DNA of 64,000 nt, taken from positions 558,001-622,000 of the forward strand of contig NZ_JAAORD010000002.1 in assembly GCF_017696205.1 (NCBI RefSeq), in the 5' to 3' direction. The DNA comes from Prochlorococcus marinus XMU1402. Its GTDB lineage: Bacteria > Cyanobacteriota > Cyanobacteriia > PCC-6307 > Cyanobiaceae. The position numbers and the translations under genes are program-made. The notes beneath the pieces are model-generated. The model was given only the letters and a program-made list of their open reading frames with translations, searched no databases and had not been told where the DNA came from. Within the stretch, counting starts at the first letter, position 1, and every line of letters starts with the position of its first letter. Positions 19,615 through 29,963 of this stretch are shown here, one piece after another.

Positions 19615-22524
19615 TTAAGCACATTTTTTTTCTTCGAAAGTCTCGCCTTGATTTACATTACAAGAACAAATTAAATTGCGATCGCCATATGCATTATTGA
19701 TCCTAGAAACTGAAGACCAAAACTTAATAGAAGTTGGAGTTTTATAAGGAAAAGAAGCTTTTTCTTTTGAATAAGGATAATGCCAATTATCAGCAATTAA
19801 CTCTTTCAGCGTATGAGGAGCGTTACTTATTACATTATTATTCTTTAATGCAACATTTTTTTCTATTTCGCTGATTTCTTCTCCAATCAATAGCATAGCC
19901 TCGCAAAATCTATCCAATTCAACCAAACTTTCACTTTCAGTAGGCTCTATCATTATCGTCTCTGGAACAGGCCAACTTATAGTTGGGGCATGAAAACTAT
20001 AATCTATTAATCGTTTAGCTAAATCATTCACACTCAAACCAGTTTTGGATTTTAAATCCCTAAAATCTAAAATACATTCATGTGCGACAAAATTATTTTT
20101 TCCTTTATAAAGAATCTTGAATTTATGCTTTAAAGAATGCGCAATATAATTTGCAGATAAAATTGCATGCGCAGTTGCTTTCCTTAAACCACTAAGACCA
20201 GCCATTTTTATATACATCCAACTTATTGGAAGAATACTTGCACTCCCATGCTTGGCAGAAGATACGTAATTGGAACTAATAGATAAATTATTATCCATTA
20301 AAGAATGAGTAGGAAGAAATGGGCTTAAAGTTTCTGATGCAGCAACTGGACCTACTCCTGGACCACCACCTCCATGTGGAATGCAGAATGTTTTATGTAA
20401 ATTCAAATGACAAACATCAACACCATAATTCCCCGGCTTACATAATCCAACCTGAGCGTTCAAATTTGCTCCATCTAAATAGACAAATCCTCCCACAGAG
20501 TGAATTAAATCACATATCTTTCTGATCTGTAATTCAAAAACTCCATGAGTAGAGGGATAAGTCAACATAAGAGCCCCTATTTGGTTATCAAATTTATTGA
20601 CCTTGATTGACAAATCTTGAAAATCAATATTTCCTTCTTCATCACATTCAACAGTTAACACGTCAAAACCAGCCATAACTGCACTAGCAGGATTTGTTCC
20701 ATGAGCACTTTTTGGAATTAAACATTTTTTTCTTAACAGTTCACCTTTTGATTCAAAATAAGAATTTATTGCCAATAAACCTGCAAACTCTCCTTGAGAT
20801 CCTGCATTTGGTTGAAAAGAAACTGATTTTAAACCAACAATCTCACTAATCCATTTTTCTAGGTCAGAAATAATTTTTGAATAGCCTTTAGTTTGACAAG
20901 GTGGGGAAAAAGGATGAATGGAAGATAAATTAGCCCAAGAGACTGGATTTAACTCTGCTGCAGAATTTAACTTCATGGTACAGCTTCCCAATGGGATCAT
21001 CCCATCTACCAGAGAAAAATCTTTTTCTGCAAGTCGGAATATATATCTCATTAATTCAGTTTCACTTTGGTAATTTGTGAATATATCTTGCTGCATCCAT
21101 GCACCGGATCTCAACGCTAAACTTTCAAGATGAAATTCTTTATCGTATTTTATATGCTCTAAATCTTCTTCTTTTTCTATAAGGTTTGATATGAAAGACA
21201 AAATATCTTTTATTTCTTTTTCATTACTAAGCTCATCTAAAGAGATCCCAAAGCCAGTTGAATTTTCAATAGTTGATCCCAAGGGCAAAATTCTTAAGTT
21301 ATAGCCATTTTTTAATGCTTCATTATGGATCCTCTGGGAGTGCTCAGAATAAACATCAACACTATCAAATCTAATCCCATCAGGAATATCAAAACCTAAA
21401 GCAGCTAAACTTGATTCTAAATTTATTCTCAACTCAACTAATCTCTTAGCAATTTGCGTTAATCCAGAAGGTCCATGATAAATAGCATAAAAAGAAGAAA
21501 TTATGGCTAACAAAGATTGAGCAGTACAAATATTACTAGTGGCCTTTTCCCTTCTAATATGTTGCTCTCTTGTTTGCAATGCTAGTCTTAGTGACTTTTC
21601 TCCATTTTTAGATAGAGTTTGCCCAACTATTCTTCCGGGTATCAGCCTTTTATATTTTTCGCTACAGGCAAAATATGCTGCATGGGGGCCACCAAAACCC
21701 ATTGGAACTCCAAATCTTTGCATACTCCCCACTGCTACATCAACACCAAATTCAGAAATTGGTTTAATCAAAACTTGTGCTAGTGGATCAATACATGACG
21801 TAACAATAATTTCTGATCTATGTGCTTGGGATATTAAGAATGTAGGATCATATAATTGACCATTTTTACCGGGTAATTGCAACAACATTCCAAAAACATC
21901 ATCATGCTTAGGAAGGTTGCTTTGAGTAAAGCGTTTTAAGGATATTCCCAAAGGTTTTGCTCTGGTTTGTAGAACATTAAAAGTATGATCAAAAACATTT
22001 GACTCCACTAAGTACACATTTGAAGATTTATTTTTTCTTGCGGAAAAACTCATGGCCATGGCTTCTGCTGCAGCAGTACCCTCATCCAATAAAGATGCAT
22101 TAGCGACAGGGAATCCTGTTAGTTCACAAACAATAGTCTGAAAATTAAATAGAGCTTCTAATCTTCCTTGTGCAATTTCTGCTTGATATGGAGTATAAGA
22201 CGTGTACCACCTTGGATTTTCAAGAACATGTCTTTGGATTACTTTAGGCATATGATTGTCGTAATAACCTAGGCCTATAAGTGATCTCATTTTAGTATTT
22301 TTATTCGCAATCTCTTCTAATTCGTTTAAAGCCTCAATTTCTGAACAACCTTGGGGTAATATTTCTGAAAATTTATCTTTAAGCTGAATATCTTTCGGAA
22401 TAACTTGATTTATAAATTGATCAATATTATTAAAACCAAGCTTGTTCAGCATAATTCTTTCATCATTATCTCCTAACCCAAGATGCCTATCTATAAACAA
22501 ATCAGACCCAAATTTGGATGTCAT
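19615..22524 (-). CDS. gcvP: Glycine dehydrogenase (decarboxylating), P protein
   Basis: The P protein decarboxylates glycine with PLP and passes aminomethyl to lipoyl-H protein. At 969 residues it is the full-length homodimeric form. The PLP lysine is K711 in the block NLHKTFCIPHGGGGPGVGP. N- and C-halves show the internal duplication of the family (SLLDEGTAAAEAM early, MIPLGSCTMKLN midway). It follows gcvH by 45 bases. In cyanobacteria the complex serves photorespiratory glycine turnover and one-carbon supply. gcvT lies separately about 18 kb away. Confidence 0.97.
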   Translation of the reverse strand: MTSKFGSDLFIDRHLGLGDNDERIMLNKLGFNNIDQFINQVIPKDIQLKDKFSEILPQGCSEIEALNELEEIANKNTKMRSLIGLGYYDNHMPKVIQRHVLENPRWYTSYTPYQAEIAQGRLEALFNFQTIVCELTGFPVANASLLDEGTAAAEAMAMSFSARKNKSSNVYLVESNVFDHTFNVLQTRAKPLGISLKRFTQSNLPKHDDVFGMLLQLPGKNGQLYDPTFLISQAHRSEIIVTSCIDPLAQVLIKPISEFGVDVAVGSMQRFGVPMGFGGPHAAYFACSEKYKRLIPGRIVGQTLSKNGEKSLRLALQTREQHIRREKATSNICTAQSLLAIISSFYAIYHGPSGLTQIAKRLVELRINLESSLAALGFDIPDGIRFDSVDVYSEHSQRIHNEALKNGYNLRILPLGSTIENSTGFGISLDELSNEKEIKDILSFISNLIEKEEDLEHIKYDKEFHLESLALRSGAWMQQDIFTNYQSETELMRYIFRLAEKDFSLVDGMIPLGSCTMKLNSAAELNPVSWANLSSIHPFSPPCQTKGYSKIISDLEKWISEIVGLKSVSFQPNAGSQGEFAGLLAINSYFESKGELLRKKCLIPKSAHGTNPASAVMAGFDVLTVECDEEGNIDFQDLSIKVNKFDNQIGALMLTYPSTHGVFELQIRKICDLIHSVGGFVYLDGANLNAQVGLCKPGNYGVDVCHLNLHKTFCIPHGGGGPGVGPVAASETLSPFLPTHSLMDNNLSISSNYVSSAKHGSASILPISWMYIKMAGLSGLRKATAHAILSANYIAHSLKHKFKILYKGKNNFVAHECILDFRDLKSKTGLSVNDLAKRLIDYSFHAPTISWPVPETIMIEPTESESLVELDRFCEAMLLIGEEISEIEKNVALKNNNVISNAPHTLKELIADNWHYPYSKEKASFPYKTPTSIKFWSSVSRINNAYGDRNLICSCNVNQGETFEEKKCA

Positions 22525-22569
22525 ATTAAAATATTTTTCTTTAAAATAGCTCTTTTTAAAAAGTTTGCC

Positions 22570-22959
22570 TTATTTTGGTACAACCTTTGATTGATATTCC
22601 TCAGAAGTCATCAAATCAGCAATTGATGTTTTTGATTTTGGTTTCAAAATGACTAACCAACCGTCTCCAATCGGATCATTCTGTAAAAGCTCAGGATTCT
22701 CAATAACACTTTCATTTACAGATACTATTTCCCCTGAAAAAGGCAGATAGACTTCCTCTACGGCCTTCACTGATTCTATTGTTCCAAAAGTCTCGCCTTT
22801 CTCTAAAGTCGCCCCTTCATCAGCTAGTTCAACAAAAACAATATCTCCTAATTGATCTATAGCAAATTCACTAACTCCAATTTTTAATAATCCATTTTCT
22901 TCCAAGACATATTCATGAGTATCAGCATAGTTGAGGTTGTCTGGAAACTTGTAAGACAT
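22570..22959 (-). CDS. gcvH: Glycine cleavage system H protein
   Basis: The H protein carries the lipoyl arm that shuttles the aminomethyl group between P, T and L proteins. The lipoylated lysine is K65 in FGTIESVKAVEEVYLPFSG. The length of 129 residues is normal. It starts two bases after the stop of the upstream PLP-lyase-like gene and precedes gcvP, so the three are very probably one operon. Confidence 0.97.
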   Translation of the reverse strand: MSYKFPDNLNYADTHEYVLEENGLLKIGVSEFAIDQLGDIVFVELADEGATLEKGETFGTIESVKAVEEVYLPFSGEIVSVNESVIENPELLQNDPIGDGWLVILKPKSKTSIADLMTSEEYQSKVVPK

Positions 22960-22961
22960 GA

Positions 22962-24254
22962 TTAAGTAGATAAAGGAGGTAGAGAATCCTTTGAAATTAA
23001 TTTTTCCTCTAATAATTCAGATAATAATCGAATTAATGCAATTTTGATGTGAGCTATGTTAGAACCACCTTGAACAAAAATATTGTAAGGATCTCTTAAA
23101 GGGGCATCAGCAGAAAATTCACTTGTACTACCTTCAATAAAGGTACCTCCTGCCATTAATAATTTTGAATCATATCCATCCATTGATGATGGAACAACAT
23201 TCAGAAAAGAATCTACTGGTGAAGAATTTTGAAAAGATTGACAAACTTTTTGAACCAAATCAGGATTATTCAATCTTACTGACTGAATAAGATCAGATCT
23301 ATAAGTTGCTGGCTCTGGTAAAACCTTAAATCCCAAATTTTTAAAGACTGCTGCAACCATATCAGCACCTTTTAGTGATTCGTGAACAATTTGTGGTGCC
23401 AAAAACAAACCCTGCAAAATTAATCTTCCTAGTCCAAAATTTATTCCTGCAGAAGAGCCAATGCCTGGTGAGGTTAATCTAGAACATGCCATCTCAACCA
23501 ACTCTGCATCACCTGCAACGTAACCACCAGTAGGAACGATTGTTCCTCCCAAATTTTTAATCAATGATCCAGCAATTACATTTGCCCCTTTAGAAATTGG
23601 TTCACTATCTTCAACAAGCTCCCCATAACAGTTATCAACAAAACATATACAATTAGGATCGAGAGAATGAATAAGACTACAAATTTTCTCTATTTGATGA
23701 TTCGTAAGAGACTTTCTCCAACTATATCCACAACTTTTTTGTATGAATACTAATTTGTATGAATTTTCTTCAAAAGAATGAACAATTTTTTCTTCAAAAG
23801 AATCAAAATTATCGCAGATATTTATTTGCTTATATTCAATGTCAAAATCTTTAAGTGAGCCTTTTCCTCCTCCCCTTATTCCAATGACTTCTTCTAACGT
23901 GTCATATGGTTGTCCTGTAAGAGATAACATTACATCTCCAGGTCGAAGAATTCCAAATAAGACAGAACTTATTGCGTGCGTTCCACTTACAAATTGCATC
24001 CTCACAGCAGCCTTTTCAGCAAGAAACAATCTTGCAAAAACCGCATCAATTTTTTCTCTAGATATATCATCATGACCACTACCAGAAGATTGATTGAAAT
24101 GACTAGTAGAAACTTTTTCTTCCTTAAAAATTGTCAAAATATTTTCTAATTTCTGGAAAACCTGATTGGACCTTTCTTGGAAAACTTTATTTAAACTCTC
24201 TTCGACAGAAAGAACCGCGTTTTCAGCCAGTTTTAAGTTATCGTCAAGAGTCAT
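22962..24254 (-). CDS. Methionine gamma-lyase-like PLP enzyme (YnbB / aluminium-resistance family)
   Basis: A 430-residue fold-type I PLP enzyme. The family signature VSGTHAISSVLFGILRPGD (about residues 89-107), the cofactor aspartate in CFVDNCYGE (about 204-212) and the probable PLP lysine K233 in GSLIKNLGG are present. Related proteins are annotated as methionine gamma-lyase family or aluminium resistance protein. The true substrate is not established to my knowledge. It is tightly linked upstream of gcvH-gcvP, so it may act on an amino acid tied to glycine or sulfur metabolism; that is inference. Confidence 0.85.
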   Translation of the reverse strand: MTLDDNLKLAENAVLSVEESLNKVFQERSNQVFQKLENILTIFKEEKVSTSHFNQSSGSGHDDISREKIDAVFARLFLAEKAAVRMQFVSGTHAISSVLFGILRPGDVMLSLTGQPYDTLEEVIGIRGGGKGSLKDFDIEYKQINICDNFDSFEEKIVHSFEENSYKLVFIQKSCGYSWRKSLTNHQIEKICSLIHSLDPNCICFVDNCYGELVEDSEPISKGANVIAGSLIKNLGGTIVPTGGYVAGDAELVEMACSRLTSPGIGSSAGINFGLGRLILQGLFLAPQIVHESLKGADMVAAVFKNLGFKVLPEPATYRSDLIQSVRLNNPDLVQKVCQSFQNSSPVDSFLNVVPSSMDGYDSKLLMAGGTFIEGSTSEFSADAPLRDPYNIFVQGGSNIAHIKIALIRLLSELLEEKLISKDSLPPLST

Positions 24255-24272
24255 TTATTATGAAAATTCATG

Positions 24273-24971
24273 TTATTTTTCAGAAGCTAAATTTCTTAAT
24301 TCTGCAAGGAAAGCATTAGGTCCCCTTCCCTGAAAATAAGAAAGTTTTTTTGAAGCCTCATATAAATCAAGAAGTTCTCCATCTAATTCTTCTGCCGTAT
24401 AATCTCTAATTCCTGCAATTACCTCAGCAAACCGTTCTCTACGGGCAGATTTATTGACAACATAGGCATCCATTACCTGCATTTTACATGATCTCCAAGC
24501 TTTATTCTGACAAAAATGCACAGAAAGAGCATCACTTAAAGCAGAAGCTTCTTCATCTTCTATGTACCAGTCAAAAGATGAAGGTAAAGGTTTTAATCCT
24601 GAAAATATCTCGAATAACTCCCCGGCCGACAATGGATTACCAAAATCATTTTTTAGGGGTAATGCAGACTCTTCCAAAGATTTCCATAACTCTGGGTAAT
24701 CACTTTCAAAACGATCCCTGATTTTTTCAATACCTTGATCAAGAATCGTATTAACTTGAGCTAAAGCAAGAAAAACTTCAGGACCTGGCGAAGATAACTT
24801 CCCATTCCTAAGATTAGAAATTTGCGAATTATGAACTCTACCTAAATCAAGAACTTCTGAAAGTAATGGCAATACTCTGTGGGACCAACCATTTCTTTCA
24901 TGCCAGAGGTGTATCAAGTGAGCCATAGCCCTCCGACCTCTAGATAATTTATCGCGATATCCTAGACTCAC
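24273..24971 (-). CDS. Conserved hypothetical protein with putative N-terminal helix-turn-helix
   Basis: A 232-residue protein I cannot name. Residues about 30-75, around LPLLSEVLDLGRVHNSQISNL and the following NGKLSSPGPEVFLALAQVN, resemble a Cro/C1-type helix-turn-helix. The rest is helical and acidic (YIEDEEASALSDALSVHF, ELDGELLDLYEASKKLSYF). It is the first gene upstream of the PLP-lyase-gcvH-gcvP run (18-base gap) and diverges from the desaturase gene across 75 bases. It could therefore be a local transcription regulator, which is a hypothesis from motif and position only. Confidence 0.65.
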   Translation of the reverse strand: MSLGYRDKLSRGRRAMAHLIHLWHERNGWSHRVLPLLSEVLDLGRVHNSQISNLRNGKLSSPGPEVFLALAQVNTILDQGIEKIRDRFESDYPELWKSLEESALPLKNDFGNPLSAGELFEIFSGLKPLPSSFDWYIEDEEASALSDALSVHFCQNKAWRSCKMQVMDAYVVNKSARRERFAEVIAGIRDYTAEELDGELLDLYEASKKLSYFQGRGPNAFLAELRNLASEK

Positions 24972-25046
24972 AGATAATTAAACTTATCAATAGTATAGTA
25001 TGATAATATTACATATCGGTAATTTTGAAAATAGTATTTCAATATC

Positions 25047-25985
25047 ATGAATTCAGTAATTTTCCAAGAAACAGCAAAATTAAAAAAACCCGTTCCAGCT
25101 GAAAAAGTTATAGAACTCTCAGAAAAATTACTGGAACCTTCCACACATTCAAAAAGATATCCTCCAAGACTACATAAAACATGGGGAACAATTATTTTTA
25201 TGGTTGCAATTCATATTCTTTCTCTTGTAGCTATACAACCAAAATTTTGGAGTCTACCTGCAGTCACTTCATTATTATTTTTTTACTGGGTAACTGCTTG
25301 TTTAGGAGTCACCCTTGGATATCACAGATTATTATCACACAGATCGTTCATTGTACCAAGATGGTTAGAAAGATTTTTTGCTACCTGTGGCGCAATAAGT
25401 TGCCAGCATGGACCAATAGATTGGGTAGGTTTACATAGGCATCACCACTCTTTTTCAGATACTGAAGTAGATCATCACAATAGTAAAAAGGGATTTTGGT
25501 GGAGTCATATGGGTTGGATGTTTAAAGACGTAGAAGCACTAAAAGCTGTTCCAAAACTAAGTGCAGATTTAATCAAGGATCCATACTATAGATTTTTAAA
25601 TAAATATTTTTTACTCCTACAAATTCCTATTGGACTATCATTGTATGCAATAGGTGAAGAATTAGGAGTTGGAGGATGGGCTCTAGTCCTTTGGGGAATT
25701 CCATTGAGGCTTGTGGTTGTTTATCATATAACTTGGTTAGTCAACTCCGCGACGCATTGTTGGGGTAAAGCACCATTTGAAAGTGGTGATTCATCTAAAA
25801 ACAATGCATGGGTTGCTGCATTAACTTTTGGAGAAGGCTGGCATAATAACCATCATGCATTTCCCAATTCGGCAAAACAAGGATTATTTAAAGGTCAGAT
25901 AGACATAACATGGGAACATATTAAGATTCTTGCGAAATTTGGTTTTGCAAAAAAAGTAAAGTTACCCTCTAGGTCTTATTATTAA
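25047..25985 (+). CDS. desC: Acyl-lipid delta-9 fatty acid desaturase
   Basis: This di-iron membrane desaturase introduces the first double bond into acyl chains of membrane lipids using ferredoxin. The three histidine boxes are HRLLSH (93-98), HRHHH (130-134) and HNNHH (266-270). Four membrane segments surround them. The 312-residue length fits the cyanobacterial DesC/acyl-CoA desaturase-like group. It is divergent from the putative HTH gene; the gap contains TATAGT and TAATATTA stretches that could serve as -10 elements. Exact regiospecificity is inferred from the family. Confidence 0.92.
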   Translation: MNSVIFQETAKLKKPVPAEKVIELSEKLLEPSTHSKRYPPRLHKTWGTIIFMVAIHILSLVAIQPKFWSLPAVTSLLFFYWVTACLGVTLGYHRLLSHRSFIVPRWLERFFATCGAISCQHGPIDWVGLHRHHHSFSDTEVDHHNSKKGFWWSHMGWMFKDVEALKAVPKLSADLIKDPYYRFLNKYFLLLQIPIGLSLYAIGEELGVGGWALVLWGIPLRLVVVYHITWLVNSATHCWGKAPFESGDSSKNNAWVAALTFGEGWHNNHHAFPNSAKQGLFKGQIDITWEHIKILAKFGFAKKVKLPSRSYY

Positions 25986-26005
25986 CTATATTGTTCAATA
26001 TTTTC

Positions 26006-26461
26006 ATGGCTAAAAGAGTACAAGTCGCATTAACTGAATCAATCGCATCACTAGGTAAAGAAGGAGATCTAGTTGATGTAGCACCAGGATATGCAAGAAA
26101 TTTTCTATTACCTTATGGCAAGGCAATGAATGTAACACCAGCAGTCCTTAAACAAATTGAGAGGAAGAAAGAAAAAGAAAAAATCGCTGCTGATAAATTA
26201 AAGCAAGAAGCTTTAGATTTCCAAACTGCATTATCTACAATAGGTAGGTTTACTATCAAAAAACAGGTTGGAGAAGATGGTGTCCTTTTTGGAACGGTTA
26301 CCAATGGGGATGTTGCCGAAGCGATAGAAGCGGCAACTAAAAAAGAAATTGATAGAAGAAACATTACTGTTCCTGATATTCATAATTTAGGTTCCTTTAT
26401 TGCAAAAATAAAATTACATCCAGAAGTAAATGCAGAAGTAAATATTGAAGTAACAAGTTAA
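26006..26461 (+). CDS. rplI: 50S ribosomal protein L9
   Basis: L9 binds the large subunit near the L1 stalk and affects reading-frame maintenance. The start chosen is the ATG giving [20 protein letters not shown], 151 residues. A longer frame from a TTG at 25991 would add five residues without family support. The [21 protein letters not shown] signature is present. It lies just after desC and before dnaB, the common rplI-dnaB neighbourhood of bacteria. Confidence 0.96.
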   Translation: MAKRVQVALTESIASLGKEGDLVDVAPGYARNFLLPYGKAMNVTPAVLKQIERKKEKEKIAADKLKQEALDFQTALSTIGRFTIKKQVGEDGVLFGTVTNGDVAEAIEAATKKEIDRRNITVPDIHNLGSFIAKIKLHPEVNAEVNIEVTS

Positions 26462-26519
26462 TCAATTTGTTGCATTATTTTGAAAAGTAGCCAGAGTATA
26501 TATCTAAGCAATTAAAGAT

Positions 26520-27902
26520 ATGGTTTCCGTACCTTTTCCAAATAATGGGAAAAATAAAAACTTTAAAAAGGATTTTAATACTGAAAACTCTGGATTAGTA
26601 CCTCCTCAAAATGTTCAAGCAGAGGAAGCTGTTCTTGGGGGCATACTTCTTGATCCAGACGCGATCGGAAGAATTGCAGACTTAATTAAACCTGAAGCTT
26701 TTTATATAAATGCCCATCAAGAGATTTATAAAACAGCATTAATGTTGCATACCCAGGGTAAACCAACTGATTTAACGTCAATGAGTGCTTGGTTAGCAGA
26801 TAATGGATCACTAGAAAAAATTGGAGGAAACAGCAAACTGGTAGAACTAGTTGAAAATGTTTCCTCTACAGCTTCCATAGAACAAGTTGCTAATTTAATT
26901 AACGACAAATTCATGAGAAGGCAACTTATCAGATCTGGGAATGAAGTGGTTCAACTAGGTTTTGATCAAACTCAAGATACTAATGAAGTTCTAGATAAAG
27001 CAGAGCAAAAAATATTTGAAATCAGCCAAGAAAAACCTTCAAAAGGCCTGACTCAAGCAGCTGAAATCCTTACAAGTACTTTCAATGAAATAGAGTCAAG
27101 ATCATTAGGTACTTCAGTAGCTGGTATTCCAGTTAATTTCTACGACCTTGATGGGATGACTCAAGGTTTTCAAAGAAGTGATTTAATAATTGTTGCTGGA
27201 AGACCTTCAATGGGGAAAACTTCAATAGTTCTTAATATGGCAAATAATGTTGCACAATCGCAAGATTTACCTGTGTGTGTATTTAGTCTTGAAATGAGTA
27301 AAGAACAATTGACATATAGATTGCTCTCTATGGAAGTTGGAATCGAGAGTGGCAGGCTAAGAACAGGAAGATTACAACAAGATGAATGGCCATTACTCGG
27401 AGAAGGTATCAATTCATTAGGTCAATTACCAATATTTATAGATGACAAACCTAACTTAAGTGTTTTAGAGATGAGATCTCTGTGCAGAAGATTAATAGCT
27501 GAACAAAAAAAAGAACTTGGATTAATTGTGATTGATTACCTGCAGTTGATGGAAGGATCAACCCCTGATAATAGAGTGCAAGAACTTTCTCGGATAACAA
27601 GAGGTCTCAAAAGCATGGCCAGAGAATTAAATGTACCAGTAGTAGCTTTATCTCAGCTTAGTAGAGGGGTAGAGTCTAGAACAAATAAGAGACCAATGTT
27701 AAGCGATTTAAGAGAATCAGGATCTATTGAACAAGACGCAGATTTAGTATTAATGATTTACAGAGACGAATACTACAATCCAGAGACTGAAGATAAAGGA
27801 ATTACAGAAATCATTGTCACTAAACATAGAAATGGACCCGTTGGAACTGTTAAATTATTATTTGAACCTCAATTTACGAGATTTAGGAATTTAGCTAATT
27901 AA
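26520..27902 (+). CDS. dnaB: Replicative DNA helicase DnaB
   Basis: DnaB is the hexameric 5'-3' helicase at the replication fork. The N-terminal helical domain begins near PPQNVQAEEAVLGGILLDPD. The RecA-like core has Walker A GRPSMGKTS (K233), Walker B LIVIDYLQLM and the LSQLSRGVESR motif. At 460 residues it is uninterrupted. Many cyanobacterial dnaB genes carry an intein in this core and this one does not. mnmG follows by 12 bases. Confidence 0.97.
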   Translation: MVSVPFPNNGKNKNFKKDFNTENSGLVPPQNVQAEEAVLGGILLDPDAIGRIADLIKPEAFYINAHQEIYKTALMLHTQGKPTDLTSMSAWLADNGSLEKIGGNSKLVELVENVSSTASIEQVANLINDKFMRRQLIRSGNEVVQLGFDQTQDTNEVLDKAEQKIFEISQEKPSKGLTQAAEILTSTFNEIESRSLGTSVAGIPVNFYDLDGMTQGFQRSDLIIVAGRPSMGKTSIVLNMANNVAQSQDLPVCVFSLEMSKEQLTYRLLSMEVGIESGRLRTGRLQQDEWPLLGEGINSLGQLPIFIDDKPNLSVLEMRSLCRRLIAEQKKELGLIVIDYLQLMEGSTPDNRVQELSRITRGLKSMARELNVPVVALSQLSRGVESRTNKRPMLSDLRESGSIEQDADLVLMIYRDEYYNPETEDKGITEIIVTKHRNGPVGTVKLLFEPQFTRFRNLAN

Positions 27903-27914
27903 ATCGATCCTAAA

Positions 27915-29882
27915 ATGCAATATCAACACTCAACAAATGAATCTTTTGATATCATCGTTATTGGTGGAGGACATGCAGGATGCGAAGCCGCTATAACAAC
28001 AGCAAAATTAGGATTTTCTACAGCCTTATTTACAATCAATTTAGATAGGATTGCATGGCAACCTTGCAACCCTGCTGTTGGCGGCCCGGCAAAAAGTCAG
28101 TTGGTACATGAAGTTGATGCATTAGGTGGAATTATTGGTAAATTAGCTGATGAGACAGCTATACAAAAAAGAATATTAAATGCAAGTAGAGGTCCAGCTG
28201 TATGGGCATTAAGAGCTCAGACAGATAAAAGAGAATACTCAAAAAAGATGATTGAAATACTTCAAAATACAGATAATTTATCATTAAAAGAAGCAATGAT
28301 TACTGAACTAGATATCGGAAAAACTGAAGAAATTGGATTGAACTCAAAAAAAATCGTAAAAAAAAGAATAAAGGGTGTAAGGACTTTCTTTGGTAGTTAT
28401 TATTCAACAAGATCAGTTATCATCACAGCTGGTACGTTCTTAGAAGGAAGAATATGGATAGGAAATAAATCAATGTCAGCTGGTAGATCGGGCGAACAAG
28501 CAGCAAAAGGTCTTACTCAAAATTTACACGAAATTGGTATCAAAACAGAACGTTTAAAAACAGGAACTCCAGCAAGAGTTGATAAAAGAAGTATCATTTT
28601 TGATGAATTAGATATTCAACCAAGTACTGCAGCAGATAAATATTTTTCGTTTGATCCAAATATCAAAAATAATATGCCCCAAGTTAGTTGTCATATTACA
28701 AGAACAACTACTAAAACACATCAACTAATTCGAGACAATTTACATTTAACTCCCATTTACGGTGGTTTTATTGATAGTAAGGGGCCAAGATATTGTCCAT
28801 CAATTGAAGATAAAATCGTTAAATTTGCTGATAAAGAATCACATCAAATTTTCTTAGAACCAGAAGGAATTAATACCCCTGAAATTTATGTTCAAGGGTT
28901 CTCTACAGGTTTACCTGAAAATATTCAATTAGAACTTCTAAGAACCTTACCTGGATTAAATGAATGTAAAATGTTGCGACCAGCTTATGCTGTCGAGTAT
29001 GACTATATACCTGCAACACAACTCCAAACATCACTCGAAACGAAAGAAATTGAATATTTATTTAGCGCTGGACAAATTAATGGAACTACTGGGTATGAAG
29101 AAGCAGCAGCACAAGGATTAGTAGCAGGAGTCAATGCGACAAGAAAACTAAACAAAAAAGATCCAATAATCTTCACTAGAGAAAGCAGCTATATAGGAAC
29201 AATGATCAATGATTTAATTACCAAAGATCTCAAAGAACCATATAGAGTTCTTACTAGTAGGAGTGAATACAGGTTAACCCTTAGAGGAGATAATGCAGAT
29301 AGACGATTAACCCCATTAGGTTATGAAATAGGGCTAATTGATGAGAAAAGATGGTCGGTCTATCAAGAAAAAATGAAACTCCTTGAAGAAGAGAAATTAA
29401 GATTAAAAAACACTCGTTTAAAAAACACGGACGAAATATCAAAAAAACTAGAATTAGACACTGGATCAAAAATCAAAGGCTCAACAACTTTGAAAGAACT
29501 CTTAAAAAGACCAAACTTTCATTATTCAGATTTAATTAAATATGATTTAACTGAAAAAAATATAGCTTCTTCAATACAAGAAGGGGTTGAAATAGATATC
29601 AAATACGAGGGTTATCTTAAAAGACAAAAAAACAACATTGAACAAATAAATCGTCAAAGCTGTAAATCTCTGCCTCAAGAAATTAATTATGAAAAGATAG
29701 ATACATTATCTTTAGAAGCTAGAGAAAATTTGAATAAGATAAAGCCAAAAAATTTTGGTGATGCTTCAAAAATTCCTGGGGTTAGCAAAGCTGATTTAAC
29801 TGCTTTACTTGTTTGGCTAAAAATAAGAGAAATAAAGAAAGAAAAAACAAATATTTTTGTCGAAAAAAAGTTATCATCTTAA
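27915..29882 (+). CDS. mnmG: tRNA uridine-5-carboxymethylaminomethyl modification enzyme MnmG (GidA)
   Basis: MnmG, with MnmE, modifies U34 of tRNAs reading two-fold degenerate codons, using FAD and methylene-THF. The FAD motif [12 protein letters not shown] is at about residues 15-26. The [20 protein letters not shown] block, the [14 protein letters not shown] block and the C-terminal [20 protein letters not shown] are typical. The length of 655 residues is normal. The chorismate-lyase-like gene follows in the same reading frame after the stop, with a 27-codon open stretch between. Confidence 0.97.
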   Translation: MQYQHSTNESFDIIVIGGGHAGCEAAITTAKLGFSTALFTINLDRIAWQPCNPAVGGPAKSQLVHEVDALGGIIGKLADETAIQKRILNASRGPAVWALRAQTDKREYSKKMIEILQNTDNLSLKEAMITELDIGKTEEIGLNSKKIVKKRIKGVRTFFGSYYSTRSVIITAGTFLEGRIWIGNKSMSAGRSGEQAAKGLTQNLHEIGIKTERLKTGTPARVDKRSIIFDELDIQPSTAADKYFSFDPNIKNNMPQVSCHITRTTTKTHQLIRDNLHLTPIYGGFIDSKGPRYCPSIEDKIVKFADKESHQIFLEPEGINTPEIYVQGFSTGLPENIQLELLRTLPGLNECKMLRPAYAVEYDYIPATQLQTSLETKEIEYLFSAGQINGTTGYEEAAAQGLVAGVNATRKLNKKDPIIFTRESSYIGTMINDLITKDLKEPYRVLTSRSEYRLTLRGDNADRRLTPLGYEIGLIDEKRWSVYQEKMKLLEEEKLRLKNTRLKNTDEISKKLELDTGSKIKGSTTLKELLKRPNFHYSDLIKYDLTEKNIASSIQEGVEIDIKYEGYLKRQKNNIEQINRQSCKSLPQEINYEKIDTLSLEARENLNKIKPKNFGDASKIPGVSKADLTALLVWLKIREIKKEKTNIFVEKKLSS

Positions 29883-29963
29883 AAGAAATTCCACAGAGCA
29901 CTGAATAATAAACTTTTTAACTCACCAAAAATTTTATGGGAAGAAAAAGCCTCTACTTTTTTA

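Noticed and set aside
26520-27902. Intein in dnaB (common in cyanobacteria)
   Set aside because: Walker motifs and core run without interruption at normal length; the same holds for dnaX.
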